NCBI RefSeq assembly: GCF_041052385.1
Contig: NZ_CP163439.1
Coordinates: forward strand, 6,995,001 to 7,059,000
DNA: 64,000 nucleotides
Direction: 5' to 3'
Source of the DNA: Streptomyces sp. R28
Lineage (GTDB): Bacteria; Actinomycetota; Actinomycetes; Streptomycetales; Streptomycetaceae
The notes beneath the pieces are model-generated. The model searched no databases. It was not told the DNA's origin and saw only the letters and a list, made by a program, of their open reading frames with translations. The position numbers and the translations under genes were made by a program. Every line of letters starts with the position of its first letter. The stretch's first letter is position 1. Below, one piece after another: positions 1-10,559 of the stretch.

Positions 1-1056
1 CTGATCGCGCTCCTGTGCGCGGGAGTCTTCATCCCCGTGCCGTACGCGGAGATGTCCCCGGGGCCGACGGTGAACACCCTCGGGGAGCACGACGGCGAGC
101 CGGTGCTGCAGATCTCCGGGCGCAAGACGTACGCGACGACCGGGCATCTCAACATGACCACCGTCCGGGTCACCAGCGCCGACTACAAGATGAACCTGGT
201 GGAGGCCGTCTACGGGTGGCTGGCGCACGACAACAAGGTCGTGCCGCACGACACCCTCTACCCGGACGGCAAGACCGAGGAGCAGTCCACCCAGGAGAAC
301 GCGGAAGAGTTCAGCCAGTCCCAGGAGAGCGCCAAGGTCGCCGCCCTGAGGGAGCTGGACATCCCGGTGCAGAGCTGGGTGATCGTCTCGACCGTCGTCA
401 AGGGCACCCCGGCCGAGGGCAAGCTGCACGCCGGTGATGTGATCAAGGCCGTCGACGGTACGACCGTGAAGGAACCGGCCGACGTCGCCAAGCTGGTGAC
501 CAAGCACAAGCCGGGTCAGGACGTCGTCTTCACCATCGTGCCGGCCAAGGAGCAGGTCGCCGCGGAGAAGGAGCGCAGGGCGCCGACGAAGTCCGAGAAG
601 GTCACGATCAGGACCGCCGAGTCCGACGACAGCGCGCAGAAGCGCGCGATCGTCGGGATCTCCGCGGGGACCGACCACACCTTCCCGTTCACCATCGACA
701 TCAAGCTCGCCGACGTCGGCGGCCCCAGCGCGGGCCTGATGTTCTCGCTCGGGCTCTACGACAAGCTCACCCCGGGCAGCCTCACCGGTGGCAAGTTCGT
801 CGCCGGCACCGGCACCATCGACGACGACGGCAAGGTCGGACCCATCGGCGGCATCGAGATGAAGACCGTCGGCGCGCGCGACAAGGGCGCCCAGTACTTC
901 CTCACGCCCGCCGACAACTGCGCGACCGCCGCCAGGGACGTCCCCGAGGGGCTCACCCTGGTTAAGGTCGACACCATCGGCGACGCCCTCGGCGCCCTGA
1001 AGGACATCCGCTCCGGCGCCACCGCCGACCTGCCGAAGTGCACGACCAACGACTGA
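1..1056 (+). CDS. Lon-like PDZ protease, YlbL type (5' end outside window)
   Basis: The reading frame is open from the first base, so the start codon and probably the N-terminal membrane anchor lie upstream of the window. The visible part has a PDZ domain (about residues 120-180 counted from base 1) and then a Lon-type S16 protease domain. The catalytic Ser is in GGPSAGLMF (residue 243) and the probable catalytic Lys is in GGIEMKT (residue 288). That spacing of about 45 fits the Ser-Lys dyad of Lon. Proteins of this layout are membrane-anchored proteases found across Gram-positive bacteria; substrates in Streptomyces are not known to me. The gene ends in a strong hairpin. Confidence 0.88.
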   Translation: MIALLCAGVFIPVPYAEMSPGPTVNTLGEHDGEPVLQISGRKTYATTGHLNMTTVRVTSADYKMNLVEAVYGWLAHDNKVVPHDTLYPDGKTEEQSTQENAEEFSQSQESAKVAALRELDIPVQSWVIVSTVVKGTPAEGKLHAGDVIKAVDGTTVKEPADVAKLVTKHKPGQDVVFTIVPAKEQVAAEKERRAPTKSEKVTIRTAESDDSAQKRAIVGISAGTDHTFPFTIDIKLADVGGPSAGLMFSLGLYDKLTPGSLTGGKFVAGTGTIDDDGKVGPIGGIEMKTVGARDKGAQYFLTPADNCATAARDVPEGLTLVKVDTIGDALGALKDIRSGATADLPKCTTND

Positions 1057-1070
1057 GGAACAGGCTGGTA

Positions 1071-1116
1071 CGGCAGTGGGGGCGCCCCTTCACCTCAAGG
1101 GGCGCCCCCACTGCCG
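1071..1116. terminator. Bidirectional terminator hairpin
   Basis: A 20-bp perfect stem (arms 1071-1090 and 1097-1116) with a 6-base loop lies between two convergent genes, the PDZ protease and the PPA1309-family gene. It can act in both directions. Confidence 0.85.
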
Positions 1117-1170
1117 TTCAGGTCCTCGCCGACGGATCGGATCAAGTCCGCGCCGCCGGACCGGAAGACC

Positions 1171-1713
1171 TCAGGCCGCGAACGTCGACGCGAGCGCCTC
1201 CGCCAGACCCGGGACCAGGTCCGGGCCGGTGAGGACCTCCGTCGGCGTGTCCTTCTCGCGCAGGCGCAGGGCCGACTCGCGGGCACCGTCGCGCAGGACC
1301 GCGACCGTCATGCGGACCTCCTGACGGTCGGGGTGGTCGGCCACCCACTTCGTGAGCTTGGCCTCGCTCAGGCCCTGCGGGACCTGGGCCTCGGCGGACG
1401 GGGGCAGCATCAGGCGCTCGACGGTCAGCGCGCAGCCGACCACCGCGTCGGGCCAGGCGATCGTGCCGAGGAACTCGTCGAGCGCCTTGCCCGTTGGAAG
1501 TTCGTCCTGCTCGATCGGGGTCAGGCCGGAGGACTCCTGCTCGTCCCCCAGGCCGAGCTGGGCGGCGAGGCCGGGTTCCTGGGCCCGCAGCCGTGCGGTG
1601 TCTACGAGGGCGAAGAGGCGGGCGGGCTGGTCCCAGCCGAGGCCGGAGGCGTACTCGTCGATCTCGAGAACGGCCCGGGTGAGCGGGCTCGCCGCCATGG
1701 GAGTGTTGGACAT
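1171..1713 (-). CDS. PPA1309 family protein
   Basis: A 180-residue protein beginning MSNTPMAASP. It is a soluble acidic protein without signal peptide or membrane segment. I recognise it as the actinobacterial PPA1309 family, whose function is not established. The start at 1713 was chosen because the frame upstream runs into the divergent promoter region and lacks family-like sequence. It is divergent from the UPF0182 gene and convergent with the PDZ protease. That gene trio is a conserved neighbourhood in Streptomyces as I recall it. Confidence 0.75.
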   Translation of the reverse strand: MSNTPMAASPLTRAVLEIDEYASGLGWDQPARLFALVDTARLRAQEPGLAAQLGLGDEQESSGLTPIEQDELPTGKALDEFLGTIAWPDAVVGCALTVERLMLPPSAEAQVPQGLSEAKLTKWVADHPDRQEVRMTVAVLRDGARESALRLREKDTPTEVLTGPDLVPGLAEALASTFAA

Positions 1714-1877
1714 GGTCACAATCCTGCCTCGTTCCTGGCCCGAATCGGGAACTGAGTAAGGGGTGAGTAAGTTGCATAGGTGTGGGCCCACGATCACGGG
1801 GGGCCACGGAGGGTCCACGAAGACGCGGGCCTGACGGACCAACAGCGAACCTCGGGGTGCGAACCTTGGCTTTCCAG

Positions 1878-4823
1878 ATGCCGGACCGCGGCGGAGGCCC
1901 GACCGGGCCACGGATCAGAGTGGGCCGCCCGTCCCGGCGTGTCCGGACGATGCTCATGACACTGGGCGTCCTCGCCGTCCTCGGCATGGCTTTCACCATG
2001 TTCGCGGGCTTCTGGACGGACTGGCTCTGGTACCGGTCGGTGAACTACTCGTCGGTGTTCACGACCACGCTGTGGACGAAGGTCGGGCTCTTCTTCGTCT
2101 TCGGTCTGTTGATGGCCCTCGCGGTCGGTTTCAACATCTGGCTGGCGCACCGGCTGCGCCCGCCGCTGAGCGCCATGTCGATGGAGCAGCAGAGCCTCGA
2201 CCGCTACCGCATGGGCATCGCGCCGTACAAGAAGTGGCTGCTGCTGGCGATCACCGCGCTGGTCGGCCTGATCGCCGGCGCCTCCGCCTCCAGCCAGTGG
2301 CGGACCTGGCTCATGTGGGTCAACGGCGTGCCCTTCGGCCAGAAGGACCCGCAGTTCCACCTCGACGTCGGCTTCTACGCCTTCGACCTGCCCTGGTACC
2401 GGTTCCTGCTCGGCTTCGGCTTCGCCGCCGCGATCCTCTCCGTGATCGCCGCCGCGCTCACCCACTACCTGTACGGCGGGCTGCGCATCACGAGCCCCGG
2501 CGCGCGTGCCACAGCCGCGGCCACCGGCCATCTGTCGGTCCTCATCGGCATCTTCGTCGCCCTGAAGGCGGTCGCGTACTGGCTCGACCGGTACGGACTC
2601 GCGGTGAAGTCCAGCGACTTCAAGGCGACCGACAACTGGACGGGCCTGCGGTACGTCGACGCCAACGCCTATCTGCCGGCCAAGACGATCCTGTTCTGCA
2701 TCGCCGTCATCTGCGCGCTGCTGTTCTTCGCCACCCTGTGGCGGCGCACCTGGCAGCTGCCCGTCATCGGCTTCGGCCTGATGGTGCTCTCCGCGATCCT
2801 CATCGGCGGCCTGTACCCCGCGATCGTCCAGAAGTTCCAGGTCCAGCCCAACGAGCAGGCCAAGGAAGCGCCGTACGTCGCGAAGAACCTCAAGGCGACA
2901 CGCGAGGCGTATGGCATCGACGGCGCGCAGGTCACCGAGTACCCGGGCACGAGTCAGACCGAGGACAAGACCAAGCTGCGCGACGACGTGGACTCCGCGG
3001 CGAGCATCCGGATCCTGGACCCGAACATCGTCTCGCCGACGTTCCAGCAGCTCCAGCAGATCAGGAACTACTACGCGTTCCCGACCAACCTGGATGTCGA
3101 CCGGTACACCAAGGACGGCAAGGACCAGGACACGGTCATCGGTCTGCGTGAGATCAATCTCAACGGCATTCCGAAGCGGAACTGGATCAACGACCACTTC
3201 CGCTACACCCACGGCTACGGCGTGGTCGCCGCCGAGGGCACCAACGCCGACTCCCAGGGCCGACCGGACTTCACCGAGTCCGACCTGCCGTCCAAGGGCG
3301 ACCTCGGGACGTACGAGCAGCGGGTCTACTACGGCGAGAAGACCTCCATGTACTCGATCGTCGGCGGTCCCCAGAAGGAGATCGACTACTCCGACGACAG
3401 CGGTGAGAAGACCTACAGCTACAAGGCTGACAGCGGGGTGAGCCTCTCCAACCCGGTCAACCGGGCCGCGTACGCGGTGGCGTTCGGTGAGCCGCAGATC
3501 CTGTACTCCGGTGCGATCGGCGACGGTTCGCGCATCCTGTACAACCGCACGCCCAAGGAGCGCGTCGAGGCGGTCGCCCCGTGGCTGACCATCGACGGCG
3601 ACGCCTACCCGGCGGTGGTGAACCACCGCATCCAGTGGATCGTCGACGCGTACACGACGACCAACGGCTACCCGTACTCCTCGCGTACGACCCTCGGTGA
3701 CACGACGGCCGACTCGCTGACCGCCAGCAACAACCAGCGGGCGGTCGTGGCCCAGCAGAACCAGGTCAACTACATCCGCAACTCGGTGAAGGCGACCGTC
3801 GACGCCTACACCGGCGAGGTCAAGCTCTACCAGTGGGACACCCAGGACCCGGTCCTGAAGACCTGGATGAAGGCCTTCCCGGGCACGGTGGAGTCCAAGA
3901 GCAAGATCTCCAAGGACCTGATGGCCCATCTGCGCTACCCGCAGGACCTGTTCAAGGTCCAGCGCGAGCTGCTCACCCGCTACCACGTGAAGGACGCGAC
4001 GACGTTCCTCAGCGGCAGCGAGGTCTGGCAGGTGCCGGACGACCCGACCAACAAGTCGGGCAGCGCGGTGCCGCCGTACTACCTGAGCATGAAGATGCCC
4101 GACCAGCAGGCGCAGGCGTTCTCGCTGACGACGACCCTCACACCGAGTGGCCGTGACAACCTCAGCGCCTTCATGGCCGTCGACGCCGAGGCGGGCACCA
4201 GTGACTACGGCAAGATCAGAATTCTGAAACTGCCGACCAACACCACGGTCAACGGACCCAGCCAGGTCCAGAGCCAGTTCAACTCCGAACAGAACATCGC
4301 CGAGACCATCAGGCTGCTGAGAGGCGGCGACTCCGAGGTCGAGTACGGCAACCTGCTGGCGGTCCCGCTCGACGGCGGACTGCTCTATGTGGAGCCGGTC
4401 TACGTACGCGGTGGCGGACTCAAGTACCCGCTGCTGCGGAAGGTGTTGGTGTCCTACGGCGGCACGACCGCCTTCGAGGACACGCTGGGTGAGGCCCTCA
4501 ACAAGGTCTTCGGAGCGGAGGGGCCGACCACCGAGCCACCGGACGAGGACGGCGGCGGTACGACACCTCCGCCGACGTCCACCAACCCGACGGTCCAAGA
4601 CGCGCTCAACGACGCCCAGAAGGCCTTCGAGACCGGCCAGGAAGCCCTGAAGAAGGGCGACTGGGAGGCGTACGGCAAGGCGCAGGAGGACCTCGAGGAG
4701 GCGCTGCAGCGGGCCGAGGACGCACAGGCCAAGGCGGACAAGACCGGCAGCGGTGGCGACAGCGGCGGCAGCGCGAGTCCGAGTTCGAGTCCGAGCCCGA
4801 CCAGCAGTCCCACCAGCTCGTAG
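1878..4823 (+). CDS. UPF0182 family large membrane protein
   Basis: A 981-residue protein starting MPDRGGGPTG. About seven hydrophobic segments fill the first 330 residues; a long extracytoplasmic-type domain follows. The C-terminus has an acidic Pro-rich linker, a predicted helix of the type AFETGQEALKKGDWEAYGKA, and a Ser/Pro tail (about the last 30 residues). This matches the UPF0182 (COG1615) family, conserved in actinobacteria and of unknown function. An in-frame upstream ATG at 1782 would add 32 Arg/Gly-rich residues that do not look like the family, so the ATG at 1878 is preferred. Confidence 0.88.
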   Translation: MPDRGGGPTGPRIRVGRPSRRVRTMLMTLGVLAVLGMAFTMFAGFWTDWLWYRSVNYSSVFTTTLWTKVGLFFVFGLLMALAVGFNIWLAHRLRPPLSAMSMEQQSLDRYRMGIAPYKKWLLLAITALVGLIAGASASSQWRTWLMWVNGVPFGQKDPQFHLDVGFYAFDLPWYRFLLGFGFAAAILSVIAAALTHYLYGGLRITSPGARATAAATGHLSVLIGIFVALKAVAYWLDRYGLAVKSSDFKATDNWTGLRYVDANAYLPAKTILFCIAVICALLFFATLWRRTWQLPVIGFGLMVLSAILIGGLYPAIVQKFQVQPNEQAKEAPYVAKNLKATREAYGIDGAQVTEYPGTSQTEDKTKLRDDVDSAASIRILDPNIVSPTFQQLQQIRNYYAFPTNLDVDRYTKDGKDQDTVIGLREINLNGIPKRNWINDHFRYTHGYGVVAAEGTNADSQGRPDFTESDLPSKGDLGTYEQRVYYGEKTSMYSIVGGPQKEIDYSDDSGEKTYSYKADSGVSLSNPVNRAAYAVAFGEPQILYSGAIGDGSRILYNRTPKERVEAVAPWLTIDGDAYPAVVNHRIQWIVDAYTTTNGYPYSSRTTLGDTTADSLTASNNQRAVVAQQNQVNYIRNSVKATVDAYTGEVKLYQWDTQDPVLKTWMKAFPGTVESKSKISKDLMAHLRYPQDLFKVQRELLTRYHVKDATTFLSGSEVWQVPDDPTNKSGSAVPPYYLSMKMPDQQAQAFSLTTTLTPSGRDNLSAFMAVDAEAGTSDYGKIRILKLPTNTTVNGPSQVQSQFNSEQNIAETIRLLRGGDSEVEYGNLLAVPLDGGLLYVEPVYVRGGGLKYPLLRKVLVSYGGTTAFEDTLGEALNKVFGAEGPTTEPPDEDGGGTTPPPTSTNPTVQDALNDAQKAFETGQEALKKGDWEAYGKAQEDLEEALQRAEDAQAKADKTGSGGDSGGSASPSSSPSPTSSPTSS

Positions 4824-4880
4824 GGACGGCGGCTGATCGAATAGCCCACCCCGCGCCGTGATACTGTTGCAGCACAACGG

Positions 4881-4954
4881 CGCGGGGTGGAGCAGCTCGG
4901 TAGCTCGCTGGGCTCATAACCCAGAGGTCGCAGGTTCAAATCCTGTCCCCGCTA
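4881..4954 (+). tRNA. Initiator tRNA-fMet (CAT), copy 1
   Basis: A 74-nt cloverleaf without encoded CCA. The anticodon loop is CTCATAA, closed by a CTGGG/CCCAG stem that carries the three consecutive G-C pairs typical of initiator tRNAs. The T-loop is TTCAAAT. Positions 1 and 72 (C and T) do not form a Watson-Crick pair, also an initiator feature. It is identical to the copy at 7515-7588. Confidence 0.96.
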
Positions 4955-4985
4955 CTGAAGTCGACGAATATTTCGTACGACAGCG

Positions 4986-5017
4986 AAGGCCCGGATCCTC
5001 CAGAGGATCCGGGCCTT
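4986..5017 (+). terminator. Terminator after tRNA-fMet copy 1
   Basis: A 14-bp perfect stem (4986-4999 with 5004-5017) and a 4-base loop begin 31 bases after the tRNA. Confidence 0.85.
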
Positions 5018-5182
5018 TGTGATGTGCGAACGCATGTGCCGGGGGGTGGGGCGGTCGCGCCGCCGTGGGGAGTTGGGGGAACTGTGTTTGACTTGTCTCT
5101 CTGTGGGCATGTCGACAAAACGCTGAAGTGACCTCAATGGCTGCGGTATACCAGGTGTACCCAGGTTGCAGGTGGTGCGACG

Positions 5183-7102
5183 ATGGACGTTATGGGGGAC
5201 AAGGCAACTCTGTTGGAGACAGGGCGGTTTGTGCAGCCTGCCGACTTTGTGCAGCCGACGGGCGATTTCGCGCAGCCGACGGACAGTGCCTCGCTGCCGG
5301 TGGGCGACCTCGCCCAGCCGGAGGGCGACTTCGCCTTCGACCGGCCGACCGACCGGGACGAGGCAGGGGACGCCGCCGAGGAGGCGCGGCAGCGGCTCGC
5401 CGTCGAGGCCGGTGACGCCGAGGCGATGAGTGTGCTCGGGGCCATGCTGCTGCGCCGCGGCGATCTCGACGGGGCCGAGCCCCATCTGCGGGCCGCCACC
5501 GCCGCCGGGGACCGGGCTGCCGCCAACAACCTGGGAGTCCTTCTTCACCAGCGCGGATACGCCGACGAGGCCGCCGGATGGTGGCGGATCGCCGCCGTCG
5601 CCGGGTCGGCCGCGGCCGCGCACGCGCTGGGACGCCATCACCGCGAGCGGGGCGACGAGCCCGCCGCCGAGTACTGGCTGCGGCAGTCCGCCGAGCAGGG
5701 ACACGCGCTGGGCACGTACGCGCTCGCCGATCTGCTGGAGCACCGCAGCGACGACAGGGCCGAGCAGTGGATGCGGGCCGCCGCCGAGCGCGGGCACCGC
5801 GAGGCGGCGTACCGGCTGGCGCGTGCGCTCGACCGGCAGGCGGGGCGCACGGGCGAGGACGGAGCCGACAACGGTGTCGCGCCGAACGAGCCGCTGGTGG
5901 ACGAGGCCGAGCAGTGGTACCGGCAGGCCGCCGCGCGCGGGCACCGGCGAGCCGCGCTGCACCTCGGGGCGATCCTCGAGAAGCGCGGGGACCTCAAGGA
6001 GGCAGGGCGCTGGTACCTGACGTCCGCCAAGGACGGGGAGGCGCGGGCCGCCTGCGCGCTCGGGTTCCTGCTGCGGGACGCCGGGGACACGGAGAGCGCC
6101 GCCGTGTGGTGGCTGCGGGCCGCGCAGGACGGCGACGGCAACGCGGCCAACGCGCTGGGCGCGCTGCACGCCGAGCGCGGGGAGACGCAGACCGCCGAGC
6201 GGTGGTACCGGGCCGCGATGGACGCCGGTGATGTGAACGGTGCGTACAACCTCGGGCTGCTCTGCGCCGAGCAGGGGCGTACGCCGCAGGCCGAGCAGTG
6301 GTACCGGCGGGCGGCGTACGCCGGGCACCGCGAGGCGGCGAACGCGCTGGCGATCCTGCTGCTGCAGGGCGGCGACGCCACGGGTGCCGAGCCGTGGTTC
6401 TCCAAGGCCGCGGAGGCTGGGAGCGTGGACGCCGCGTTCAACCTGGGCATCCTGCACGCCGGGCGGGGCGAGGAGCGGGCCGCGCTGCGGTGGTACGAGC
6501 GTGCCGCTGCCGCCGGGCACACGGAGGCGGCGCTGCAGGTCGGCATCGCGCGGCTGCGGGACGGGGACGAACTCGCCGCTGAGCGGCATCTGCGGTGCGC
6601 GGCCGGGGGCGGCAGCGCGGAGGCCGCGTACCGGCTGGCGACCGTGCTGGACGCTCGGCGGCCGCCGGAGCCCGCGCATGAGCTCGGGGAGCCGGCGCAC
6701 GAGAAGACCGAGTGCGAGGAGTGGTACGAGCGGGCGGCTTCCCAGGGGCATCGGCGGGCGCAGGTGCGGGTGGGGATGCTCGCCGCGGCTCGGGGGGACG
6801 TGGTGGAGGCGGGCCGGTGGTACCGGGAGGCCGCCGAGGCCGGGTCGCGGAACGGCGCGTTCAATCTGGGGCTGCTGCTCGCCCGGGAGGGGAGTGAGCC
6901 GGAGGCTGCGATGTGGTGGACGCGGGCGGCTGACGCCGGGCATGGGCGGTCGGCGTTGCGGCTGGCTCTGGTCTACGCGCGTCGCGGGGAGCTGGCGGAG
7001 GGGCAGCGGTGGGCTGATCGGGCGGTGAGTCTGGGGCCGCGGGAGGTTGCGGCGCGGGCTGCGCGGTTGCGGGATGCTCTGCGGGAGGAGCTTTCGGCGT
7101 GA
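5183..7102 (+). CDS. Sel1/TPR-like repeat protein
   Basis: A 639-residue protein. After about 60 residues of low-complexity sequence containing a degenerate xxQPxxD repeat (FVQPAD, FVQPTGD, FAQPTD, LAQPEGD), almost the whole chain is 36-residue Sel1-type helical repeats with the signature A-x-x-LG-x-L, RGD, AE-x-WYR-x-AA, GH-x-x-A. Such proteins act as scaffolds for protein-protein contact; no enzymatic domain is visible. It stands alone between the two initiator tRNA genes. A second ATG at 5192 is an alternative start. The partner and role are unknown. Confidence 0.85.
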   Translation: MDVMGDKATLLETGRFVQPADFVQPTGDFAQPTDSASLPVGDLAQPEGDFAFDRPTDRDEAGDAAEEARQRLAVEAGDAEAMSVLGAMLLRRGDLDGAEPHLRAATAAGDRAAANNLGVLLHQRGYADEAAGWWRIAAVAGSAAAAHALGRHHRERGDEPAAEYWLRQSAEQGHALGTYALADLLEHRSDDRAEQWMRAAAERGHREAAYRLARALDRQAGRTGEDGADNGVAPNEPLVDEAEQWYRQAAARGHRRAALHLGAILEKRGDLKEAGRWYLTSAKDGEARAACALGFLLRDAGDTESAAVWWLRAAQDGDGNAANALGALHAERGETQTAERWYRAAMDAGDVNGAYNLGLLCAEQGRTPQAEQWYRRAAYAGHREAANALAILLLQGGDATGAEPWFSKAAEAGSVDAAFNLGILHAGRGEERAALRWYERAAAAGHTEAALQVGIARLRDGDELAAERHLRCAAGGGSAEAAYRLATVLDARRPPEPAHELGEPAHEKTECEEWYERAASQGHRRAQVRVGMLAAARGDVVEAGRWYREAAEAGSRNGAFNLGLLLAREGSEPEAAMWWTRAADAGHGRSALRLALVYARRGELAEGQRWADRAVSLGPREVAARAARLRDALREELSA

Positions 7103-7514
7103 CGCCCGCGGTGCGCTTGGGCGGCTTGGGTGGCTTGCGGGGCTTGGGCTGCGGGTGACGTGGCTTTGGGGTGGCCGGCGCTGTGGTTGCCGTTGGTGCG
7201 TTTCGCCCCCGCCGCCCCTACCCGTCCCGTCCTCCAGGGGTTGCCGCCCCTTCGACCCCGGTGCCTGGGGGCTGCCGCCCCCAGACCCCCGCTTCGGCCC
7301 TGAACGGGCCTCGTCCTCAAACGCGGACGGGCTGAGATGCGGCCCGGCGCTGGAAAGTGGCCGTCGCTTGGGAGCCCTGAAGCGCCTGTGGGCGATGGGC
7401 CTTGGCCGCGCCTGGATCGGCATTCAGAGTGATCGCGTGGCTGGTGGCGGAGAGTGACGGGACGTAAGTGATTTGCCTCTGCCCGCGTCCTTGACGTAGT
7501 GTTCCATTCATCGC
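7103..7514. other. Gene-free stretch between Sel1 protein and second tRNA
   Basis: About 410 bases without a credible gene. It contains the dispersed repeat at 7267-7340. The open frames crossing it show no family resemblance and no matching start signals. Confidence 0.6.
7267..7340. repeat. Dispersed intergenic repeat, copy A
   Basis: Nearly the same 74-76 bases recur at 50551-50626: a small GC-rich hairpin, CAGACCCCCGCTTCGGCCCT, AACGGGCCTCGTCCTCAAAC and a terminal GGACGGGCTGRGATGC. The two copies differ by a few substitutions and small indels. I recall similar sequence in intergenic regions of other Streptomyces. Both copies follow the direction of the + strand here. Confidence 0.8.
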
Positions 7515-7588
7515 CGCGGGGTGGAGCAGCTCGGTAGCTCGCTGGGCTCATAACCCAGAGGTCGCAGGTTCAAATCCTGTCCCCGCTA
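7515..7588 (+). tRNA. Initiator tRNA-fMet (CAT), copy 2
   Basis: Identical over all 74 nt to the copy at 4881-4954, with the same initiator hallmarks. The flanking sequence differs apart from a few bases, so this is a duplicate gene rather than a recent large duplication. Confidence 0.96.
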
Positions 7589-7595
7589 CTGAAGG

Positions 7596-7631
7596 CCTAG
7601 GGCCGGAATCCGTAAGGGTTCCGGCCCTAGG
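7596..7631 (+). terminator. Terminator after tRNA-fMet copy 2
   Basis: A 13-bp perfect stem (7596-7608 with 7619-7631) and a 10-base loop, 7 bases after the tRNA. It may also serve the ABC-transporter operon that ends at 7649 on the other strand. Confidence 0.8.
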
Positions 7632-7648
7632 TGTATGTACCGGGGGTG

Positions 7649-8797
7649 TCAGGGCGTGTGGCCCACCGCCTCCTCGTACAGCGTGCGGTTCACCGTCTGT
7701 GATTCCGGCAGGGGCGTTCCCTCTGCCACGCCCTGGGCCGCATAGGCCGACTGGAGGCGCGTCGTCGTGCCGGAGCGGATTTCCCAGTCCATGCGCAGGG
7801 GCGGGGTGGATCTGAGGATGGACTCCTCCGACTTCAGGAGTTTGGCCAGGTAGGTGACGAAGCTCGCATCCTGCTTGTAGTCCGATGCGAAGTACGTGTT
7901 CACCGTGCGGATGTAGGCCCTGAGGAGTGCCACGCCCGCGTCCACGTCGTCCTGCAGCAGTGCGCGGCCGTAGAGCATGCCGCCCAGTGGTTCGCCCTGT
8001 GGCTGACCGCCCAGGAAGGCGTAGCCCTGCTTGCCGTCCACCTTGCGCCAGACCGGATCCAGAAGCCACGCCGAGTCGACGCCGCCGTTCTGCAGGGCCG
8101 TGAGGACGTCGGCCGAGCCCAGTTGCTGGTACTGGATCTCGGCCAGGCCGCCGCCGTGCTGCTCCAGTGCCTTCTCCATGGGGTACGCGATGACCGAGCC
8201 CTTGCCGATCATCGTGCCCAGCCTGCGGCCCGCCATGGCGACCCGGCTCGCGCTCTCGCCCTCTTTCAGGCGCGCCCACAGGCCGCTCTTGGACTTCGGG
8301 TCGGGGGAGAAGTTCCCCGCGACCCATTTGATGTCGAAGCCGCCCTTGACGCCGTTCATGACCGCCGCCTCCGGGGCCGCCCACAGGGCGTCGATGTCCC
8401 CCTTGGCCAGCAGGGGCAGCGCGTCCGGGGTCGGAAGGACCTTCAGTTCGACGTCCAGGCCCTCCTTCTTGAACTCACCCTTGTCGAGGGCGACTTGTAG
8501 CGGGGCCACGTACTCGGCGCTCAGTGTTCCCGTCGCGATCGTCAGCTCGCGGGGCTCGGACAGGGGCTGTGGGGGAGGGGTTGCGGGGAGGCAGCGGGCC
8601 GGAGTCCGGTTCGGGGAGAGGCCTTTCGGGTCCGTCCAGGCATTCGCGCCGCAGCCCTCGACCGGGCGGACGGTGCGTCGTCCTGCGGCTGTGCTCGACG
8701 AGGAGTCCGACTCGTACGGCGATGAGCAGGCCGCCGACGCCAGCAGTGCTGCTCCTGCGGCGAGGACTACGGCGTATGCGTGGGTCCTCCTGGTCAT
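7649..8797 (-). CDS. ABC transporter substrate-binding lipoprotein, NitT/TauT (NMT1) type
   Basis: A 382-residue lipoprotein. The N-terminus has Arg residues, a hydrophobic stretch and a lipobox ending at Cys24 (SAAC). The mature part matches the NMT1/SsuA-like periplasmic-binding fold (ELTIATGTLSAEYVAPLQVA near the start, DALPLLAKGDIDALW in the middle). It is the last gene of an ATPase-permease-binding protein operon; its ATG overlaps the permease stop by 4 bp. The family imports nitrate, sulfonates, taurine or thiamine precursors; the ligand cannot be assigned here. Confidence 0.85.
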   Translation of the reverse strand: MTRRTHAYAVVLAAGAALLASAACSSPYESDSSSSTAAGRRTVRPVEGCGANAWTDPKGLSPNRTPARCLPATPPPQPLSEPRELTIATGTLSAEYVAPLQVALDKGEFKKEGLDVELKVLPTPDALPLLAKGDIDALWAAPEAAVMNGVKGGFDIKWVAGNFSPDPKSKSGLWARLKEGESASRVAMAGRRLGTMIGKGSVIAYPMEKALEQHGGGLAEIQYQQLGSADVLTALQNGGVDSAWLLDPVWRKVDGKQGYAFLGGQPQGEPLGGMLYGRALLQDDVDAGVALLRAYIRTVNTYFASDYKQDASFVTYLAKLLKSEESILRSTPPLRMDWEIRSGTTTRLQSAYAAQGVAEGTPLPESQTVNRTLYEEAVGHTP

Positions 8798-9653
8798 GAC
8801 TGGCCCCTTCCTCGGTCCCTCGGTGCCCACGGAGTGAGCAGGCGGCCGGCGAAGCGGATCAGTTCGGAGAAGAGCACCCCCAGGACCGCGACGCAGACGA
8901 TGCCGACGAACATCACGTCGTTCTGGAACAGCGCGCGCGAGTCGAAGATCAGATGGCCCAGGCCGTTCGTCGCGGCGATCTGCTCCGACGCGACGATGAC
9001 CAGGACCGCCACGCCCGCCGCGATGCGCGCGCCCACCAGCACCGACGGCAAAGACGCCGGGAGCAGGACGTGGCGGAACATCTGCCGGCGCGAGGCGCCG
9101 AAGACCTGGCCCGCGTCGCGGTGGCCGGAGGGTATGGACATGACCGCGGACATGGTGGAGATCCATACGAAGAAGAACACCGTCGCCGCCACCAGCGCCA
9201 CCTGCGGGCCCTCGCCCAGGCCGAACATGTTCAGGAAGATCGGCAGCAGGGCCAGCTTCGGTACGACGTACAGGGCGTCCAGGAGCGGTTCCAGGGCCGC
9301 CCGGACCAGGGAGAGGGAACCCATCAGGAGGCCCAGGGCGTACCCCGCCGCCGTGCCCGCCGCGTAGCCCGCCAGGACGCGCTTCAGCGTCGCCCACACG
9401 TCCGGCCACAGGTCGCCGGCCGCGGCCCGGTCCCAGCCGTCGGCGAGGATCGTGGACGGGGCCGGGTAGACGCGGGCGTCGATCCAGGCCTGGGAGGCGG
9501 CCAGTTGCCAGAGGAGGACCAGGAAGAGGGGTACGGCCAGCGCCAGCGACAGCTCCAGCGCGCGCCTGCGGCGGTGGGTGCGGGCGGGGTGGAGTTCCTG
9601 CGGGCCCGGGCGCCGGACCAGGCCCGACTCGGCGGGTGGCTCGGTGAGTGTCG

Positions 9654-9657
<4 letters not shown>
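8794..9657 (-). CDS. ABC transporter permease, NitT/TauT type
   Basis: A 287-residue membrane protein with about six hydrophobic segments and a BPD-type permease domain. The coupling region contains EAA-loop-like sequence (GASRRQMFRHVLLPASLPSV, about residues 185-205). It is translationally coupled: its ATG overlaps the ATPase stop by 4 bp and its stop overlaps the start of the binding protein. An upstream in-frame start would add 11 residues but would overlap the ATPase coding end, so 9657 is preferred. Confidence 0.88.
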
Positions 9658-10478
<821 letters not shown>

Positions 10479-10559
10479 TTCGGTCTCCTCGCGGAGTGCG
10501 GAACGGACATGTGGGTGCGGGGGGAGGGAGTGGCGTACTGATGGATGTCGTTGACCATA

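Noticed and set aside
1794..4877. Very long open frame on the minus strand opposite the UPF0182 gene
   Set aside because: It is a by-product of high third-position GC in the real gene; its translation is Arg/Val/Leu/Gly-rich with no domain, and the plus-strand gene is a recognised family.
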